Below, one piece after another: positions 21,890 to 34,511 of a stretch of DNA of 64,000 nt; positions within the stretch are counted from its first letter, which is position 1; each line of letters opens with the position of its first letter. Source of the stretch: Pleurotus djamor (Eukaryota > Basidiomycota > Agaricomycetes > Agaricales > Pleurotaceae); contig JAPEVF010000160.1 of NCBI GenBank assembly GCA_029747585.1, forward strand, positions 22,412 through 86,411, written 5' to 3'. The notes under the pieces were generated by a model. The model had not been told where the DNA came from. It did no database searches and saw only the letters and a list, made by a program, of their open reading frames with translations. The translations under genes and the position numbers were made by a program.

Positions 21890-21994
21890 GCAGGTCGCAT
21901 AGGTCTCAAGGCAGAGCTCTTTGCATTTTGTTAGTGTATCATAACCATCCACGCGTATTTTCCTTCGCTTTCTGGCCAGCTGGCTGCCAATTAG

Positions 21995-24900
21995 ATGGCT
22001 GAAAACATATATAGCAAGGGAACCCGCGTATGGTTCGAAGACAAGGAGCATGCTTGGGTATCAGCTGAAGTCGCCTCCGTGACAAAAGGCGCAGATGATT
22101 CCATCAAGCTCGTCTTTATTGACGAGCGGGGCAAGGTGGGCTTGTGAATTGTAACCCATACTTTTGCTTCCGTCTGAACTGGTCTTAGGAAACGACAATC
22201 AACACGTCCGTCAAAGAGATTAGGGATGGAAAGGAAGGGCTACCGCCATTGCGCAATCCACCACTGCTTGAGACATCAGAAGATTTGACGGACCTCTCAC
22301 ACTTGAATGAGCCTTCTGGTGAGCACCTCTGCTGGCTGCGGTGAGCTTCATCTGACATGAACAGTCCTCCATACCATCCGCAACCGCTATGCACAGCACA
22401 ACATTTACACCTACTCTGGAATTGTGCTGATTGCCGTCAATCCTTTCCAAAGAGTTACCCTCTATGGTCCCGAAATCATACAAGCATACAGCGGCCGTAA
22501 GCGTGGAGACCTGGAACCACATCTGTTCGCCATCGCAGAGGATGCATACACCGCTATGAGGAAGGAAGGCATGGGTCAGACTATCATCGTCTCGGGAGAG
22601 AGGTTCGTCTGCGCTCTTTCCTCCTAGGCCCCCGCCGTTTCTTACGACTCTGCAGTGGAGCTGGTAAAACGGAATCGGTACGCCAGCTCTCTGCTCGCCC
22701 TCTTGTGTTACTGTGTTCATGCAGTTGACATAGGCTAAATACATCATGCGTTACCTTGCTTCAGTGAACCCTCCAGACACCAACACGAAGGCGAAAACCA
22801 AGCTTTCACTGGATGAGTCTAGTGAAATAGAACGTCAGATTTTGGCGACGAACCCTATCCTCGAGGCGTTCGGCAATGCCAAGACCACTCGCAATGACAA
22901 TTCTTCTAGGTTCGGTAAATATATCCAGGTATGTCTGCCATACCCGTGTACTCTTACCTGTATCTGAGAGCTATCCCACGTAGATTCTGTTCGACGGCAA
23001 GCAAGAGATCGTTGGGGCCCGCATACGGACATATCTCCTCGAGCGTTCCCGTATTGTCTTCCAGCCCCTAACGGAACGTAATTACCACATCTTCTATCAA
23101 CTTTGTGCTGGTGCGCCTCTCAAGGAACGAAAGGACCTCGGTCTGGACACGGATATTACCAAGTTCCATTTCCTCAAGCAGGGTGGACCAACATCGACAC
23201 CGATCAATGGTGTTGACGATGCTGAGGAGTTTCGTGCCACGCAGCAAGCACTCTCCACGGTTGGAATCAGTGTCGAGAAACAATGGGCCGTGTTTCGACT
23301 TCTGGCAGCTTTGCTTCACCTCGGTAACGTCAAGATAACGCAGAGCCGAAACGATGCGCTTTTGGATGAGAACGATCCTGCACTCCTACTGGCCACTCGA
23401 TTCCTCGGTGTTAACCTCGCCGAATTCAAGAAATGGACCATAAAGAAGCAGATCACTACGCGTTCTGAGAAGATTGTCACCTCACTGAGCGCCGCACAGG
23501 CCACCGTCGTCCGAGATAGTGTTGCGAAATTCGTTTACGCTTGCATGTTCGAGTGGTTGGTCGCCATCGTCAATGAGAGTCTTGCTGGTGAAAACGGAGA
23601 TGCCGCTGACCGGGCAGAAATGTTCATCGGGGTTCTGGATATCTATGGGTTCGAGCATTTCCAGAAGGTATGTTGTTATACTCCATTCAGATGCACAACA
23701 TTAAAGCNTCGTACTAGAATTCCTTTGAGCAATTCAGTATCAATTATGCCAATGAGAAACTTCAGCAAGAGGTTTGGTCTTGTTCCTTACATTCTATGCA
23801 AAATCCCTGACTCCCTATTTAGTTCAACTCCCATGTTTTCAAACTCGAGCAAGAGGAATACGTCAAGGAGGAGATCAACTGGACCTTCATCGAATTCTCG
23901 GATAACCAGCCTTGTATCGATGTCATTGAAGGGAAGTTGGGCATTCTCGCCCTTTTGGATGAAGAGTCACGCATGCCATCGGGAAGTGATTCGACACTCC
24001 TTCAGAAGCTGAACACGCAGCTCGTCAAGCCTGAATTCAAGAAGGTTTACAAGAAACCCCGATTTGGCAATTCGGCTTTCACAATCGCCCACTACGCTCT
24101 TGATGTCACTTACGAGGTTGAAGGATTCTTGGAGAAGAATAGGGATACTGTTCCTGACGAGCACATGACACTGCTTGCTTCTACGAAAAATCCTTTCTTG
24201 AAAGAAGTCCTTGACGCTGCTCTTTTGTCGACGAAGCCACCAGATAGTCCTCATCCCGGTTCACCTGCCATGTCTGACTCTGGAAGTGGTGGATCTCGCC
24301 GGTCTTCTGTCATCCCAGATCCTGGGCGTCAGTCCTTCGTTGGAACCAGCCCGAACCCTGCTTCAACGGCCACGACAGGGAGTCTCAAGCGCCCTGTAGG
24401 TGCCCCGACCAAGAAGCCGACACAGGGATCTATATTCAAGGCATCCCTCATCGCTCTCATGGATACACTGAGCGTTACGAACGTCCACTACATTAGGTGT
24501 ATCAAGCCCAACGAAGCGAAGAGACCTTGGGAGTTTACACCGCAACAAGTGCTGGGCCAACTCCGAGCTTGTGGTGTACTGGAAACCATTCGTATCAGTT
24601 GTGCTGGGTACCCGACACGTTGGATATACGAAGAATTCGCTGAACGGTAAGAAACCCATATTTCCATTGTTCGCCATGATTTTGAATTTCCTCAGGTACT
24701 ACATGCTCGTTCCTTCGTCAACATGGCAGCCCATGATCCAGGCGTTGGACTTGAAGCGCCTTTGTGCAGTCATCCTCGAGCAAACTATCAACGATCCAGA
24801 TAAATATCAATCCGGTCTGACCAAGATATTCTTCCGGTCTGGAATGTTGGCTGCGCTGGAATCCCTTCGATCAGCACGACTCAACGCAATGGTTACCGTG

Positions 24901-27636
24901 GTTCAGAAGAACATGCGGAGGCGGATGGCTGTCAAAAAATACCAGGAGCTGCGGGCGGCTACCATCAAAATCCAGACATGGTGGCGAGGCATCATGGCAA
25001 AACGATTCGTTGAAGTTGTCAGGAGAAATGTCAGCGCCCAGCGATTGCAGACCATCATTAGAAGGCATCTGCAGCGCAAGCACTTCTTGGATACCCGACG
25101 AGCGATCGTCCTTTTCCAAAGCCGTATGTCGTTTCATTTTCATTCACTGGCAAGATCTCACCTTCTCTGTAGGTATTCGCGGTGCTCAAACTCGCGCTCT
25201 TTTCGTCCAAAACAGACGAACCAACGCCGCCACGCTTCTCCAAAGCCTTATTCGAGGAGTGTAAGTCTTCCTTTCCATCACGTCTGGCATCTCTTTTCAT
25301 ACGCCTTCCTAGATCAACCCGCCGATCTTTCCGTACCGATGTTCGCCATGTTGTGTACCTGCAGTCTTGTGTCCGCCGTCGCCTCGCTCGCAAGCAACTC
25401 AAAGCTCTCAAGGCTGAGGCTCGATCTGTCTCGAAGTTCAAGGAGATTTCATATCGCCTTGAGAACAAGGTTGTTGAACTTACACAGAACTTGCAGAGGC
25501 GGACTGAGGAGAAGAAGGAACTTCAAGGCAAGCTGAATGAGTTGGAACAACAGCTCGCGCAATGGAAGGGTCGTCATGAGGAGGCGGACGCTCGAGCCAG
25601 GAACCTCCAGATCACGCTGCAAACTACCGAAGCTGAGATCGCGCAGAGGGATGCTCTTCTTCTAGCCAAGGCCGATATCGAAGTCAAGCTTGAGGAAGCC
25701 ACGCAGAAGGCTGCTGAGAAGGAGGAGATAATTCAGAAGCTTTCTGATGACCTTGCTCGACAGGCCGCGCAAATCGAGCAGCAACAGAAGGCTATTGAGT
25801 CAACGCCTGTTCATAACCCCGAAGACTACTCCGTCATTGCCACTCTCAAGAATGAAGTCAGNAACCTTCGAGAACAACTCAATCGGTCGAATGCCCTCAA
25901 TGCCCTCACCCANGGCTCTCGTGCCAANCCGCCCCTGTCACCTACCTTCGCCCCTAACCTCCGNCTCAACGAAACCAATGGACAANCTCAACCCACNACT
26001 ACNGTCGCTGTTAANCGTCATCAACGTCGTCACAGCTCTGCTGGTGTNTATGCGATCAACGACTCCGATCATAGAACTTCCGCTGACGAGTTGATGTTCG
26101 ACGCCAGGAGGAATCAAGCAATGAACCCTCGGGCTGTGTCCGTNGCATACAATGGCGAAGATGGCTCGATGAGGTTCCGTGCTAATGGNTTGCCTGATAT
26201 CAGAGATTACGATGATCCNGCTGAAGAAAAGATTCGTNTGATGATGGATGCAAAACGTCTNGACGAAGATGTTCTGGAAGGCNTGATCCGTGGTCTCAAA
26301 ATACCGGCTCCTAGCGCGACTACTCCCCCTGCTGTGAAGGAGATTCTCTTCCCCGCCAATCTCATCAGTCTTGTCACGAATGAGATGTGGAGATATGGCC
26401 TCATTGCTGAAAGCGAACGGTTCCTGGCTAATGTNATGCAAACAGTNCAGGCACATGTTATGGTAAGTTCNCCAATAAGGCCGTTGAANCATCATCCTCA
26501 TTTTCCCTCCTAGTCGTTCACAGGCGAAGAGGCCATCGTCCCCGGCATCTTCTGGCTTTCCAATGTCCATGAGATGTTGTCTTTCATCTGCGTAGCTGAA
26601 AGCGACATGCTGCAGGGTATCGGTCCTGGTGAAGAGAATGCCGTNCGACCATTCAACTGGAACGATTATGAACACCTCGTTTCCGTGGTNAAGCACGACC
26701 TGGATAGCTTAGAGTACAACATCTACCATACCTGGATGCTCGAGACGAAGAAGAGGCTAACGAAGATGGTTATCCCTGCCCTCATCGAGAGTCAGTCATT
26801 ACCCGGGTTCACCACTAGCGACGGTGGNGGTCGTCTTTTCAACCGCCTTCTCAACTCCAACAANACNCCTGCGTACAACATGGATGACATACTGAACCTC
26901 CTGAATAAGGTTTGGAAGAGCTTGAAGAGCTTTTACATGGAAGAGTCTGTCGTNCAGCAGGTGGTCACGGAGCTTCTCAAACTTATCGGAGTCACGAGCT
27001 TTAACGATCTTTTAATGCGACGCAATTTCTCTTCTTGGAAGCGAGGTAAGTCGGTTATCGTATCGTCTTTACAACTGTAAAGCTAACGGTGTTTAAAGCT
27101 ATGCAAATTCAGTACAACATCACTCGTATAGAAGAGTGGTGCAAATCCCACGATATGCCTGAAGGAACGCTGCAGCTAGAACATNTGATGCAAGCGACCA
27201 AACTTCTTCAACTCAAAAAGGTTCGTCATCTTTCTTGCTTTCGTTGTGGTCCGCTTCTGACTGCTGGTCCAGGCTACCGCTGCGGATATCGAGATCATCT
27301 ATGATGTTTGCTGGATGCTTAGCCCCATGCAAATCCAACGAATGTGCACGAACTATTATGTCGCCGATTACGAGGTGCGTCTCAATAACTCATAAGGCTG
27401 GCTTGAGTTGACTGGAGTATATTGTACAGAACCCAATTTCGCCTGAAATCCTGCGAGTAGTCGCATCACGAGTACAGGCTAATGATCGCAATGACCACCT
27501 TCTTCTGTCACCAGAGACCGAAGAAGTTGGACCTTACGAACTCCCATTACCCCGAGAGGTTTCTGGCTTGGAGACATACGTCCCAGCATACCTCAACGTC
27601 TCTCATCTACGTAGGCTAGCGGCACTGGTTGCCTAA
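21995..27636 (+). CDS. Class V myosin heavy chain
   Basis: Actin motor carrying vesicles and organelles to growing tips. Start [20 protein letters not shown] gives the SH3-like N-terminus. The motor has [13 protein letters not shown], a P-loop [20 protein letters not shown] (spliced across two introns), [13 protein letters not shown] (switch I) and LDIYGFEHF (switch II). It continues with [18 protein letters not shown] and the actin-binding [12 protein letters not shown]. Loop 2 is long and Ser-rich (around 24230-24390). Six IQ-like motifs follow (for example [17 protein letters not shown]), then a coiled coil ([20 protein letters not shown]) and a C-terminal DIL cargo-binding domain ([25 protein letters not shown]-type helices) ending [12 protein letters not shown]. 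All are class V features in order. Ns at 25860-27185 lie mostly in frame. Confidence 0.95.
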
Positions 27637-27778
27637 TTCACGCATGTTCGATTCGCATTCATCACCCCCTCCTGCATATCTTCTCTTCGCTTGTTGTCTA
27701 TACGTCTGTATACCATATCGCTTTCATTCCTAGTTGGATGTTTCTATATTTCCGCCTTGGCAATTACATCAGGGTTAT

Positions 27779-28724
27779 TCAAGGGTCTGTCGACTCTACT
27801 GTCGTCGTACATATGATNAAGCGGGAGGCATCTTCGACTTGAGTGGAAGATAAGAGGACGTCGGTTGCTAGTTCGATACGGGAGTTGGGGTCGGAGAAAG
27901 GGATGAGGTAGAGTGCCAGTCGCAGCGGGGGTGTTGGTCTCGGGACGTCAAACTGCTTGACCAGGCAATCCAATGCCTTTCCTACACTTACTGTCTGAGA
28001 CGTATCTTAGCAGTAGATTAGATGTACAGTTGATTAGCAGCTCACCTTGACAAACCAGATGGGTTTGTCGTCCACTTGCTTTGAGGGAGTGTCTACGCTG
28101 ACTTTGACATGAAGACGGTCACCAACGACTACGTCTCCGGGCTTCTTGGTGGGATCGCCGGGCTTTGCTTGATGTCGCAACTTGATCAATTCAACCTGTT
28201 TATATCTCGCTAGCTTGGCTGGATCTGTCGGTATCTTCGGTGCACGCTTTTCAGGCGCAGACGTAGACTTTGCGGGAAAGTGTTTGGCCAGAAGAGCTTG
28301 AGCTTTCGCATTTTTGGTGTTTTCAGTAGTTGCTGAGATCGGTTCACAAGAATGCGACTTGGGATGCCGATGTCTGTATACGAGGGTAAGAAAGATTGGC
28401 AAAGATCGGGCTGAGGACCTTTTACTGGGCACAGAAGGATTTCTGGCAGTCTTCGCAAATGCTTCGGACTCTGTTTGCATTTGAGCTTTCGCCTGAAGCT
28501 ACGAAGCTCTCAAGGCTCGGTTTATTGCAGCCTTGCCAATCGCATCGTGCTAGCTTAGTGGCAGACCCACCGATACTGGGTGGGGTTTGTTGAAATGAGC
28601 AAGAATGAGAATCGGGGAGGATGTGGTCGCGACAGTAATATTGGTCGCACGAGCAGAGGATCGGGAGGAAGTCTATCGTGTTGCAGGATGTCAATGAACA
28701 CTGGCCTCCGATATTGAGTGACAT
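27779..28724 (-). CDS. AN1-type zinc finger protein (CUZ1/ZFAND1-like)
   Basis: Proteasome/Cdc48-associated stress protein of the Cuz1 family by architecture. The start at 28724 gives MSLNIGGQCSLTSCNTIDFL; two AN1-like zinc fingers follow, with CSCDQYYCRDHILPDSHSC and, after CDWQGCNKPS and ICEDCQKSFC, the split HRHPKSHSC. The middle is a basic linker (TENTKNAKAQALLAKHFPAK). The C-terminal part, KPIWFVK then TVSVGKALDCLVKQF and RLALYLIPFSD, resembles the ubiquitin-like C-terminus of Cuz1. The upstream ATG at 28799 would add 25 residues not typical for the family and crosses the divergent promoter. It starts 81 bp from the VPS2 start. Confidence 0.82.
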
Positions 28725-28805
28725 CGTCTTGTGGTGGCGTATAAGGAAGCCCCTGACTGATGCTGTAACTACCAAGTATAAGTGCCTCTCATCCACCAAC
28801 CACCA
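28725..28805. promoter_or_regulatory. 81 bp shared region between CUZ1-like and VPS2 starts
   Basis: The two coding starts face away from each other with only 81 bp between them, so both 5' leaders and core promoters must overlap or be extremely short. Bidirectional promoter inferred from spacing. Confidence 0.55.
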
Positions 28806-29784
28806 TGAACATCATAGTAATGTCCCCGAATGCCCTTGTTATCGTTCCTACGGATATGAACTGCTTTGATAGGAAACATTATTCGGACGAACGGTCACCC
28901 CAGCTGAACGACTGCGCCAGCACCAGCGTTCACTAGCCAAAGCACAGCGCGAACTCGATCGCGAACGCGCAAAGCTAGAACAAAGCGAGAAGAAACTCAT
29001 GATGGATATCAAGAAGAGTGCTAAGGCAGGCCAGATGGTGTGCTCGCTTTGTATCTCTTCCGTTGCTGTTGTCTAACACGTTCACTATCTCATGTCTATA
29101 GAATGCTTGCAAGGTCATGGCGAAGGATCTCGTTCGGACCCGAAGATACGTTCAAAAGTTTCATCAGATGCGAACGCAGCTTCAGGCGGTTGGTCTACGG
29201 ATACAAACTCTTAGAAGTAATCAGCAAATGGCAGAGGCCATGCGCGGGGCTACGCGGGTACGCCCATCNCCATCTCAACTGAAAGCAACCCTTGACGTCA
29301 CTCACAGGCAATGGCCTCGATGAATCGAGGACTCAATCTACCGTCAATACAACGTATCATGACCGACTTCGAGAAGGAAAGTTCAATGATGGATATGAAG
29401 GAAGAGATGATGTCTGACGCGGTGGACGATGTAATGGACGAGGAAGAGGACGAAGAAGAGGAAGGTGACAAGGTACTCAAAGAAGTATTGGATGANATAG
29501 GCGTAAGCCTCGCCCAACAGGTATATTCNATTGATTCTTGGTATATGANNATGTCCGCAGNTAACNCTGGTANGNCTATTACAGCTCACCGACGCNCCGA
29601 CNGGATTGGCATCGGCCACGCCNATAGCGCAGAGACAAGCNGTGGCACTTGGTGAATCGGCTGGCGGACCGTCTGGNGCTGCTGGAGGGNAANGGGCAAT
29701 GATCAAGGNGGTGGTGGTGGCGGCGCAGCAATGTCGGATGAGGATGCCCTACAAGCCNGGCTNGATGCTCTTCGTCGAGGATGA
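28806..29784 (+). CDS. VPS2: ESCRT-III subunit VPS2/CHMP2
   Basis: Snf7-family subunit of ESCRT-III, which cuts membrane necks during multivesicular-body sorting. The first coding exon is just 12 nt (MNII); a 55 nt intron leads to ETLFGRTVTPAERLRQHQRS, the typical CHMP2 N-terminus. Basic helices follow (KAQRELDRERAKLEQSEKKL, NACKVMAKDLVRTRRYVQKF), then AMASMNRGLNLPSIQRIMTD and the acidic helix DDVMDEEEDEEEEGDKVL. The last exon ends SDEDALQARLDALRRG, a MIM1 motif that binds the VPS4 MIT domain. Ns in 29495-29770 are mostly in the fourth intron and the Gly-rich linker. It converges on COG4 with about 40 bp between stops. Confidence 0.9.
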
Positions 29785-29823
29785 TCNCCCTCATCTTNCA
29801 TATACACTTTATATTCCCAGATC

Positions 29824-32642
29824 TCAGACCTTCAGTGCCACTATTGCCCGAGCCTCTTGCGCAGTTAATTTCCATGTANTACCAGAGCCATTATAGAACT
29901 CATCCACGTCCTCTTCCTAATTGNATGGTCAGAACGTTCGCATGAACGGGCAACGATCAACTTACACTNTCNAGGTTCAGTANNGTGGATATTTGCTGNA
30001 GACGCACAAACTTCTCTCTTGCGTCACCGAAGGCNGTTTGTGACGAAAGGAANCCCATGATCGACCTCAAATCTCTGTCGAAGCGAATGGCCCCAAGCTG
30101 GNTAGANNTGAGAAGATGCATGTAGAGGNGNAANGTGGTGACTTGCCTCNGAGTATTGGAAACCCATTACNAGCTTCTCCCAAGGTCGNAGGAGGATNTC
30201 CAACATGAGGGCAAAGAANATGCGATNGTTGTTNTCCGTAAACGNGTTCTGTATCACCAATGTTAGATTCAAAGACACAATGGTTANCCAGNGATCAACC
30301 TTGTAGACCTCCATAAAGCCTTCCCANGACTTNATAAACCTCTTCTTCACTGTATCTTGATACTCAGCAGCACTATAGCTGTTGTCATCAAGGATGTAGG
30401 TGACATCTCGATATATATCGATCAAGAAAGTGCGCAGTTTAGGTCGAATCAGCTGGTTGAAGAGCTGCTCAACACCGAGCTATTGATATGGTGTCATATN
30501 AATGATCAAGTGATATGATCGACGGAGAGGCGCACCCGAAGTATTGAGGTGAATTTAGTGTTAATGCTAGCCAATGAAGAGATGTAGCTTTTGACAAGTG
30601 CTTGTTCTTCGTCCATAAAGTGTTGACTGATTGCGGGCGAGTCTTGCACGTCTCGGAGTAAGCGTTCGGTATGGGATGTCGATATGTCGAGGTCATTGAG
30701 GTACGTCTGTGCANCNCGNTTAGGCTTNANNNANNTCNGAANANNNNNNNNNNNNNNNNNNNNNNNNNNNNNNNNNNNNNNNNNNNNNNNNNNNNNNNNN
30801 NNNNNNNNNNNNNNNNNNNNNNNNNNNNNNNNNNNNNNNNNNNNNNNNNNNNNNNNNNNNNNNNNNNNNNNNNNNNNNNNNNNNNNNNNNNNNNNNNNNN
30901 NNNNNNNNNNNNNNNNNNNNNNNNNNNNNNNNNNNNNNNNNNNNNNNNNNNNNNNNNNNNNNNNNNNNNNNNNNNNNNNNNNNNNNNNNNNNNNNNNNNN
31001 NNNNNNNNNNNNNNNNNNNNNNNNNNNNNNNNNNNNNNNNNNNNNNNNNNNNNNNNNNNNNNNNNNNNNNNNNNNNNNNNNNTGGGNGTNAAGACACTTA
31101 CTTTGTCTATTACACTNCGGAGGTACCAAATTTCCATNGGCANGTAGTATGTNTTGGCCAGATTCGTGAACAAACGATGGGAAGCCGAGGTTTCGATGTG
31201 TTGNGCTACATTAGTATGCGNCCCAGTTTCCCCATCAGCNNCGACNTCGTCATCCGAGGGAGAAACTTCNTCCTGGAGGCNAGTNAANAANATNTCAAAG
31301 NGTGGAGNTGCNCTCCGACACGCACNAGACTCTGGCGAANGAACTTGCAAAATAGATGCCACCGACCNCTCATACCAGCGATTTCTGAAAGTAATTTGTC
31401 GATNTCCCTGGGNTCTACATCATCTTGCTCAGNTAGCATCGGAGTAGCNTGTCGCCGNNTCGNTGTAGTAGAGCTAAGTGGGTGAGCNGAGACTTCATTT
31501 ATCTAAGCNTCGATCAGTCAAANAGCGCGGAGGCAGTCATTTTGAGATCCATACGCGTCGTTTGATAGAACGTTCCTCTTCCCAGCCTTCAAANAGTTTT
31601 TGGGTGACATTGTCACATTCATCAAGCAGCTTCTTGACGACGATATGCATTTTACCGGGTCCGTAGTACTTTTCCACAACCGGTTGGTGTTGATCTACGA
31701 TCATAGCGACACTCTCGTATAAAGCTGTGAGCGCNGTGATGTAGTATAATGGTGATGAGGCTAAAATGATAACTTTGTCAGTAGGGTGAGAATGGCCGAA
31801 GAAGCGNTGCTTGACTTTTTGCAGACGCTGGGGGACGGACACGGACCAAATCGACCACAAAGGTAGCGTAGACTTCGAGACCCTCGACTTCCCAACCGAT
31901 AGCAGGGAAGAGTTTGAAGAAGCGACTGGTGGTAGCTGAATCGCGAGATGCAGAGGCTTGTTCGAAGTTTTGGCGAAATACGCGAAGGAGATATTCTCGG
32001 GCCTCTTGGAGAGTCTGCGCTGGTGGTAGATGGCTTTCAGTCGTAGGCTAGTATAGTGTGAGTGTGTGATAATGACTGAGCACGAAGTGCTTTCACTAGT
32101 ACGCACTACCGCCTGTTCCGCGAAAGGACCGCCGATGACTTGTGGGGGAAGGCTCATTGCCTTTGCACAATGTCTTGTCGCAGATTCCCAGTCTTGGGCA
32201 TCTATGGAAGCTTGTAGCGCCATCAATGAAGACTAAGCCGTTATGATTAAGATATTCCGCGAGCAATCATGTTGGTCCTACACACCTTGAGCTCAAGGAC
32301 TTGGGAAACACGCTCTGATGCCTCTCTTATTCGCCTCATTTCTTCGTCCAGGGACCTGACGCGTCCTCCGACGCGTTCTGCCGTCTGCGCAGTGAGCGAG
32401 ACGGTATTTGAGAGCAAGGTTGCTTCATCATGGAGAGAGGTCAATTGGGGTGTCAGGGACTTGAGACGGTCGAGGGACGCGACGATGGGATCACGAGCAG
32501 CAACGAGCTCGGACAGTGAGTTCGACAAGCTCGTTTCCTGAGACTGGTAAGCAGACAGTGACGAGAGGATTTCCGGGAGCGAAGTCAGAGTGCGTGGGTC
32601 GGATAGGTGCTGGTCATCGTTGGCGACGACGACGGCGGTCAT
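29824..32642 (-). CDS. COG4: Conserved oligomeric Golgi complex subunit 4 (contains assembly gap)
   Basis: Tethering-complex subunit for retrograde traffic within the Golgi. N-terminus: [20 protein letters not shown], a coiled coil with [20 protein letters not shown] and [20 protein letters not shown], then [20 protein letters not shown]. The middle has [38 protein letters not shown] and [20 protein letters not shown]. After low-quality sequence come YY..MEIWYL.SVIDK, the gap, and the C-terminal exons [44 protein letters not shown] and [17 protein letters not shown]. The run of Ns removes part of the central COG4 domain and there are many single Ns nearby. The start is 135 bp from the PGK start. 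One exon junction requires a GC donor. Confidence 0.87.
30098..30146 (-). other. GC-AG intron in COG4
   Basis: A 49 nt intron with donor GAG|GCAAGTCACC and acceptor ANCCAG on the minus strand. In phase 0 it joins VMGFQYSE to [12 protein letters not shown], a conserved COG4 block. No alternative GT donor restores this join. Confidence 0.72.
30744..31082. other. Assembly gap (339 Ns)
   Basis: An unbroken run of Ns inside COG4, flanked on both sides by sequence with scattered Ns. The real length of missing DNA is not shown by the sequence. Confidence 0.98.
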
Positions 32643-32777
32643 CAGGGAGTAGTGCCAGATTTGGCAATTGAGGGAGATGCGGTGATTCGCGTTATCAGAG
32701 GTCGGACAGGGGCTTCCTCATCTCCTCCGCAATTCCGCATCCTCCCTCTCCCTCCCTCTTCAACCACAACCACCACC
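32643..32777. promoter_or_regulatory. 135 bp divergent region, COG4 and PGK starts
   Basis: The COG4 and PGK starts point away from each other across 135 bp. A CT-rich stretch (CCTCCCTCTCCCTCCCTC, about 32741-32758) lies just before the PGK ATG, which has a strong ACCACC leader. Such pyrimidine tracts are typical of strongly expressed fungal genes. Confidence 0.55.
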
Positions 32778-34416
32778 ATGTCCTTATCAAACAAGCTCTC
32801 CATCACAGACCTTGAGCTCAAGGGGAAACGCGTCCTCATCCGCGTCGACTTCAACGTTCCCCAGCAGGATGGCAAGATCACTAACCCTGCAGTACGCCAT
32901 TCCATCCGATCATCATACAGACTAAAGTAGATCTTCCTTTAGCGTATCGTAGCCGCGCTGCCCACTATCAAGTATGCCCTTGAGAATGGTTTGTCCCCTC
33001 AATCCATCTTACTGGTTGGTCTGATGTGACATCATATCTTAGGTGCGAAGGCTGTCATCCTTATGTCCCATCTNGGGCGCCCCGATGGCAAGGTCGTAGC
33101 AAAGTACTCGCTTAANCCGGTTGCNACCGAGCTTGAGAGNCANCTTGGTCGCCCNGTNACCTTCTTGAACGACTGTGTCGGCNCAGAGGTCGAACAAGCC
33201 GTCGCTTCTGCTTCNGATGGCTCTGTNATNCTTCTCGAGAACTTGCGCTTCCACATNGAGGAGGAAGGCTCCGTGAAGAACAAGGATGGCACAAAGACTA
33301 AGGCTGATCCCGCCAAGGTCGCNGAATTCCGTGAAAGCCTCACTAAACTCGGNGATGTCTACGTCAACGATGCCTTTGGAACNGCCCANCGTGCCCACTC
33401 GAGTATGGTNGGNGTCAAGCTCCCCCAACGTGCAGCTGGTTTCTTGGTCAAGAAGGAACTAGAATTCTTTGCCAAAGCCCTCGAAAGCCCAGAACGTCCN
33501 TTCNTGGCTATTTTGGGTGGTGCCAAAGTCTCGGACAAGATTCAACTCATCGACAACATGTTGGACAAGGTACTTGTGCTCTAGATTTCTTCTCCGGACC
33601 GTTGTCTAATGCATCTAGGTCAACTCTTTGATCATTTGCGGTGGTATGGCTTTCACCTTCAAGAAGACACTTGAGAACGTCGCCGTACGTGTTAAGAACG
33701 CCCTGTTTCCAGACACAGGGGCTAATTTAGGATCCATCCATGCAGATTGGCAACTCCCTTTTCGATGCCCCTGGNTCGGAGAAAGTGGCTGGATTGGTCG
33801 AGAAGGCTAAGAAGAACAACGTCAAGCTCGTTTTCCCAGTCGACTTTATCACCGCTGATAAGTTTGACAAAGAGGCCGAAGCAAGTNCNNTTGTTNTCGC
33901 NTGGNCANTCTTNNCCTAACACCGCAAACATAGACTGGTACAGCTACCGAGAAGGAGGGTATCCCCGATGGTTGGATGGGTCTAGATGCTGGACCTGAAA
34001 GTCGCAAGCTTTTCCGCGAGACNGTTGCTGAGGCTAAAACCATCNTGTGGAACGGGTAAGCCACNATCCGAGCGATTTTTGGANGGATCGTCTCACTGAT
34101 TCATANTCCATATAGCCCCCCTGGTGTATTCGAATTCCCCAAGTTCGCTGGCGGATCCAAGGATCTCCTTGACGCGGCTGTAGAAGCCGCACAAAAGGGA
34201 TCTGTCGTCATCATCGGAGGTGGGGACACGGCGACCGTCGCCGTCCAATACGGAGTCGAAGATAANCTAAGCCATGTAAGNACGGGTGGTGGTGCCAGTC
34301 TTGAGCTACTTGAGGGCAAGGTACGTATCCACTTGGTCNGTCTTCTATTTTGAGAGCACGCTAACATGCACGGTTCNCAGACACTTCCGGGTGTTGCGGA
34401 GCTCAGCGAGAAGTGA
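32778..34416 (+). CDS. PGK1: Phosphoglycerate kinase
   Basis: Glycolytic enzyme transferring the acyl phosphate of 1,3-bisphosphoglycerate to ADP. Start [20 protein letters not shown] leads into [18 protein letters not shown], then [20 protein letters not shown] and ILMSHLGRPDG. Further blocks are [101 protein letters not shown] and [20 protein letters not shown]. The nucleotide loop is [17 protein letters not shown] and the C-terminus is [25 protein letters not shown]. Length and blocks are complete. Six or so GT-AG introns interrupt it. Ns between 33074 and 34280 fall mainly at third codon positions, so the frame holds. Confidence 0.96.
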
Positions 34417-34511
34417 AGCGATGAATGTTNCCAAAATNAATGTAACAAATTATTAANTAAAACATAGACTGCCCTGATAGATGCTATCCGAGATTGGACT
34501 AGGGACAATTA

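Noticed and set aside
30671..31169. Long open frames across the N run
   Set aside because: Unknown bases are read as open codons. The signal comes from the gap, not from coding DNA; both flanks belong to COG4.
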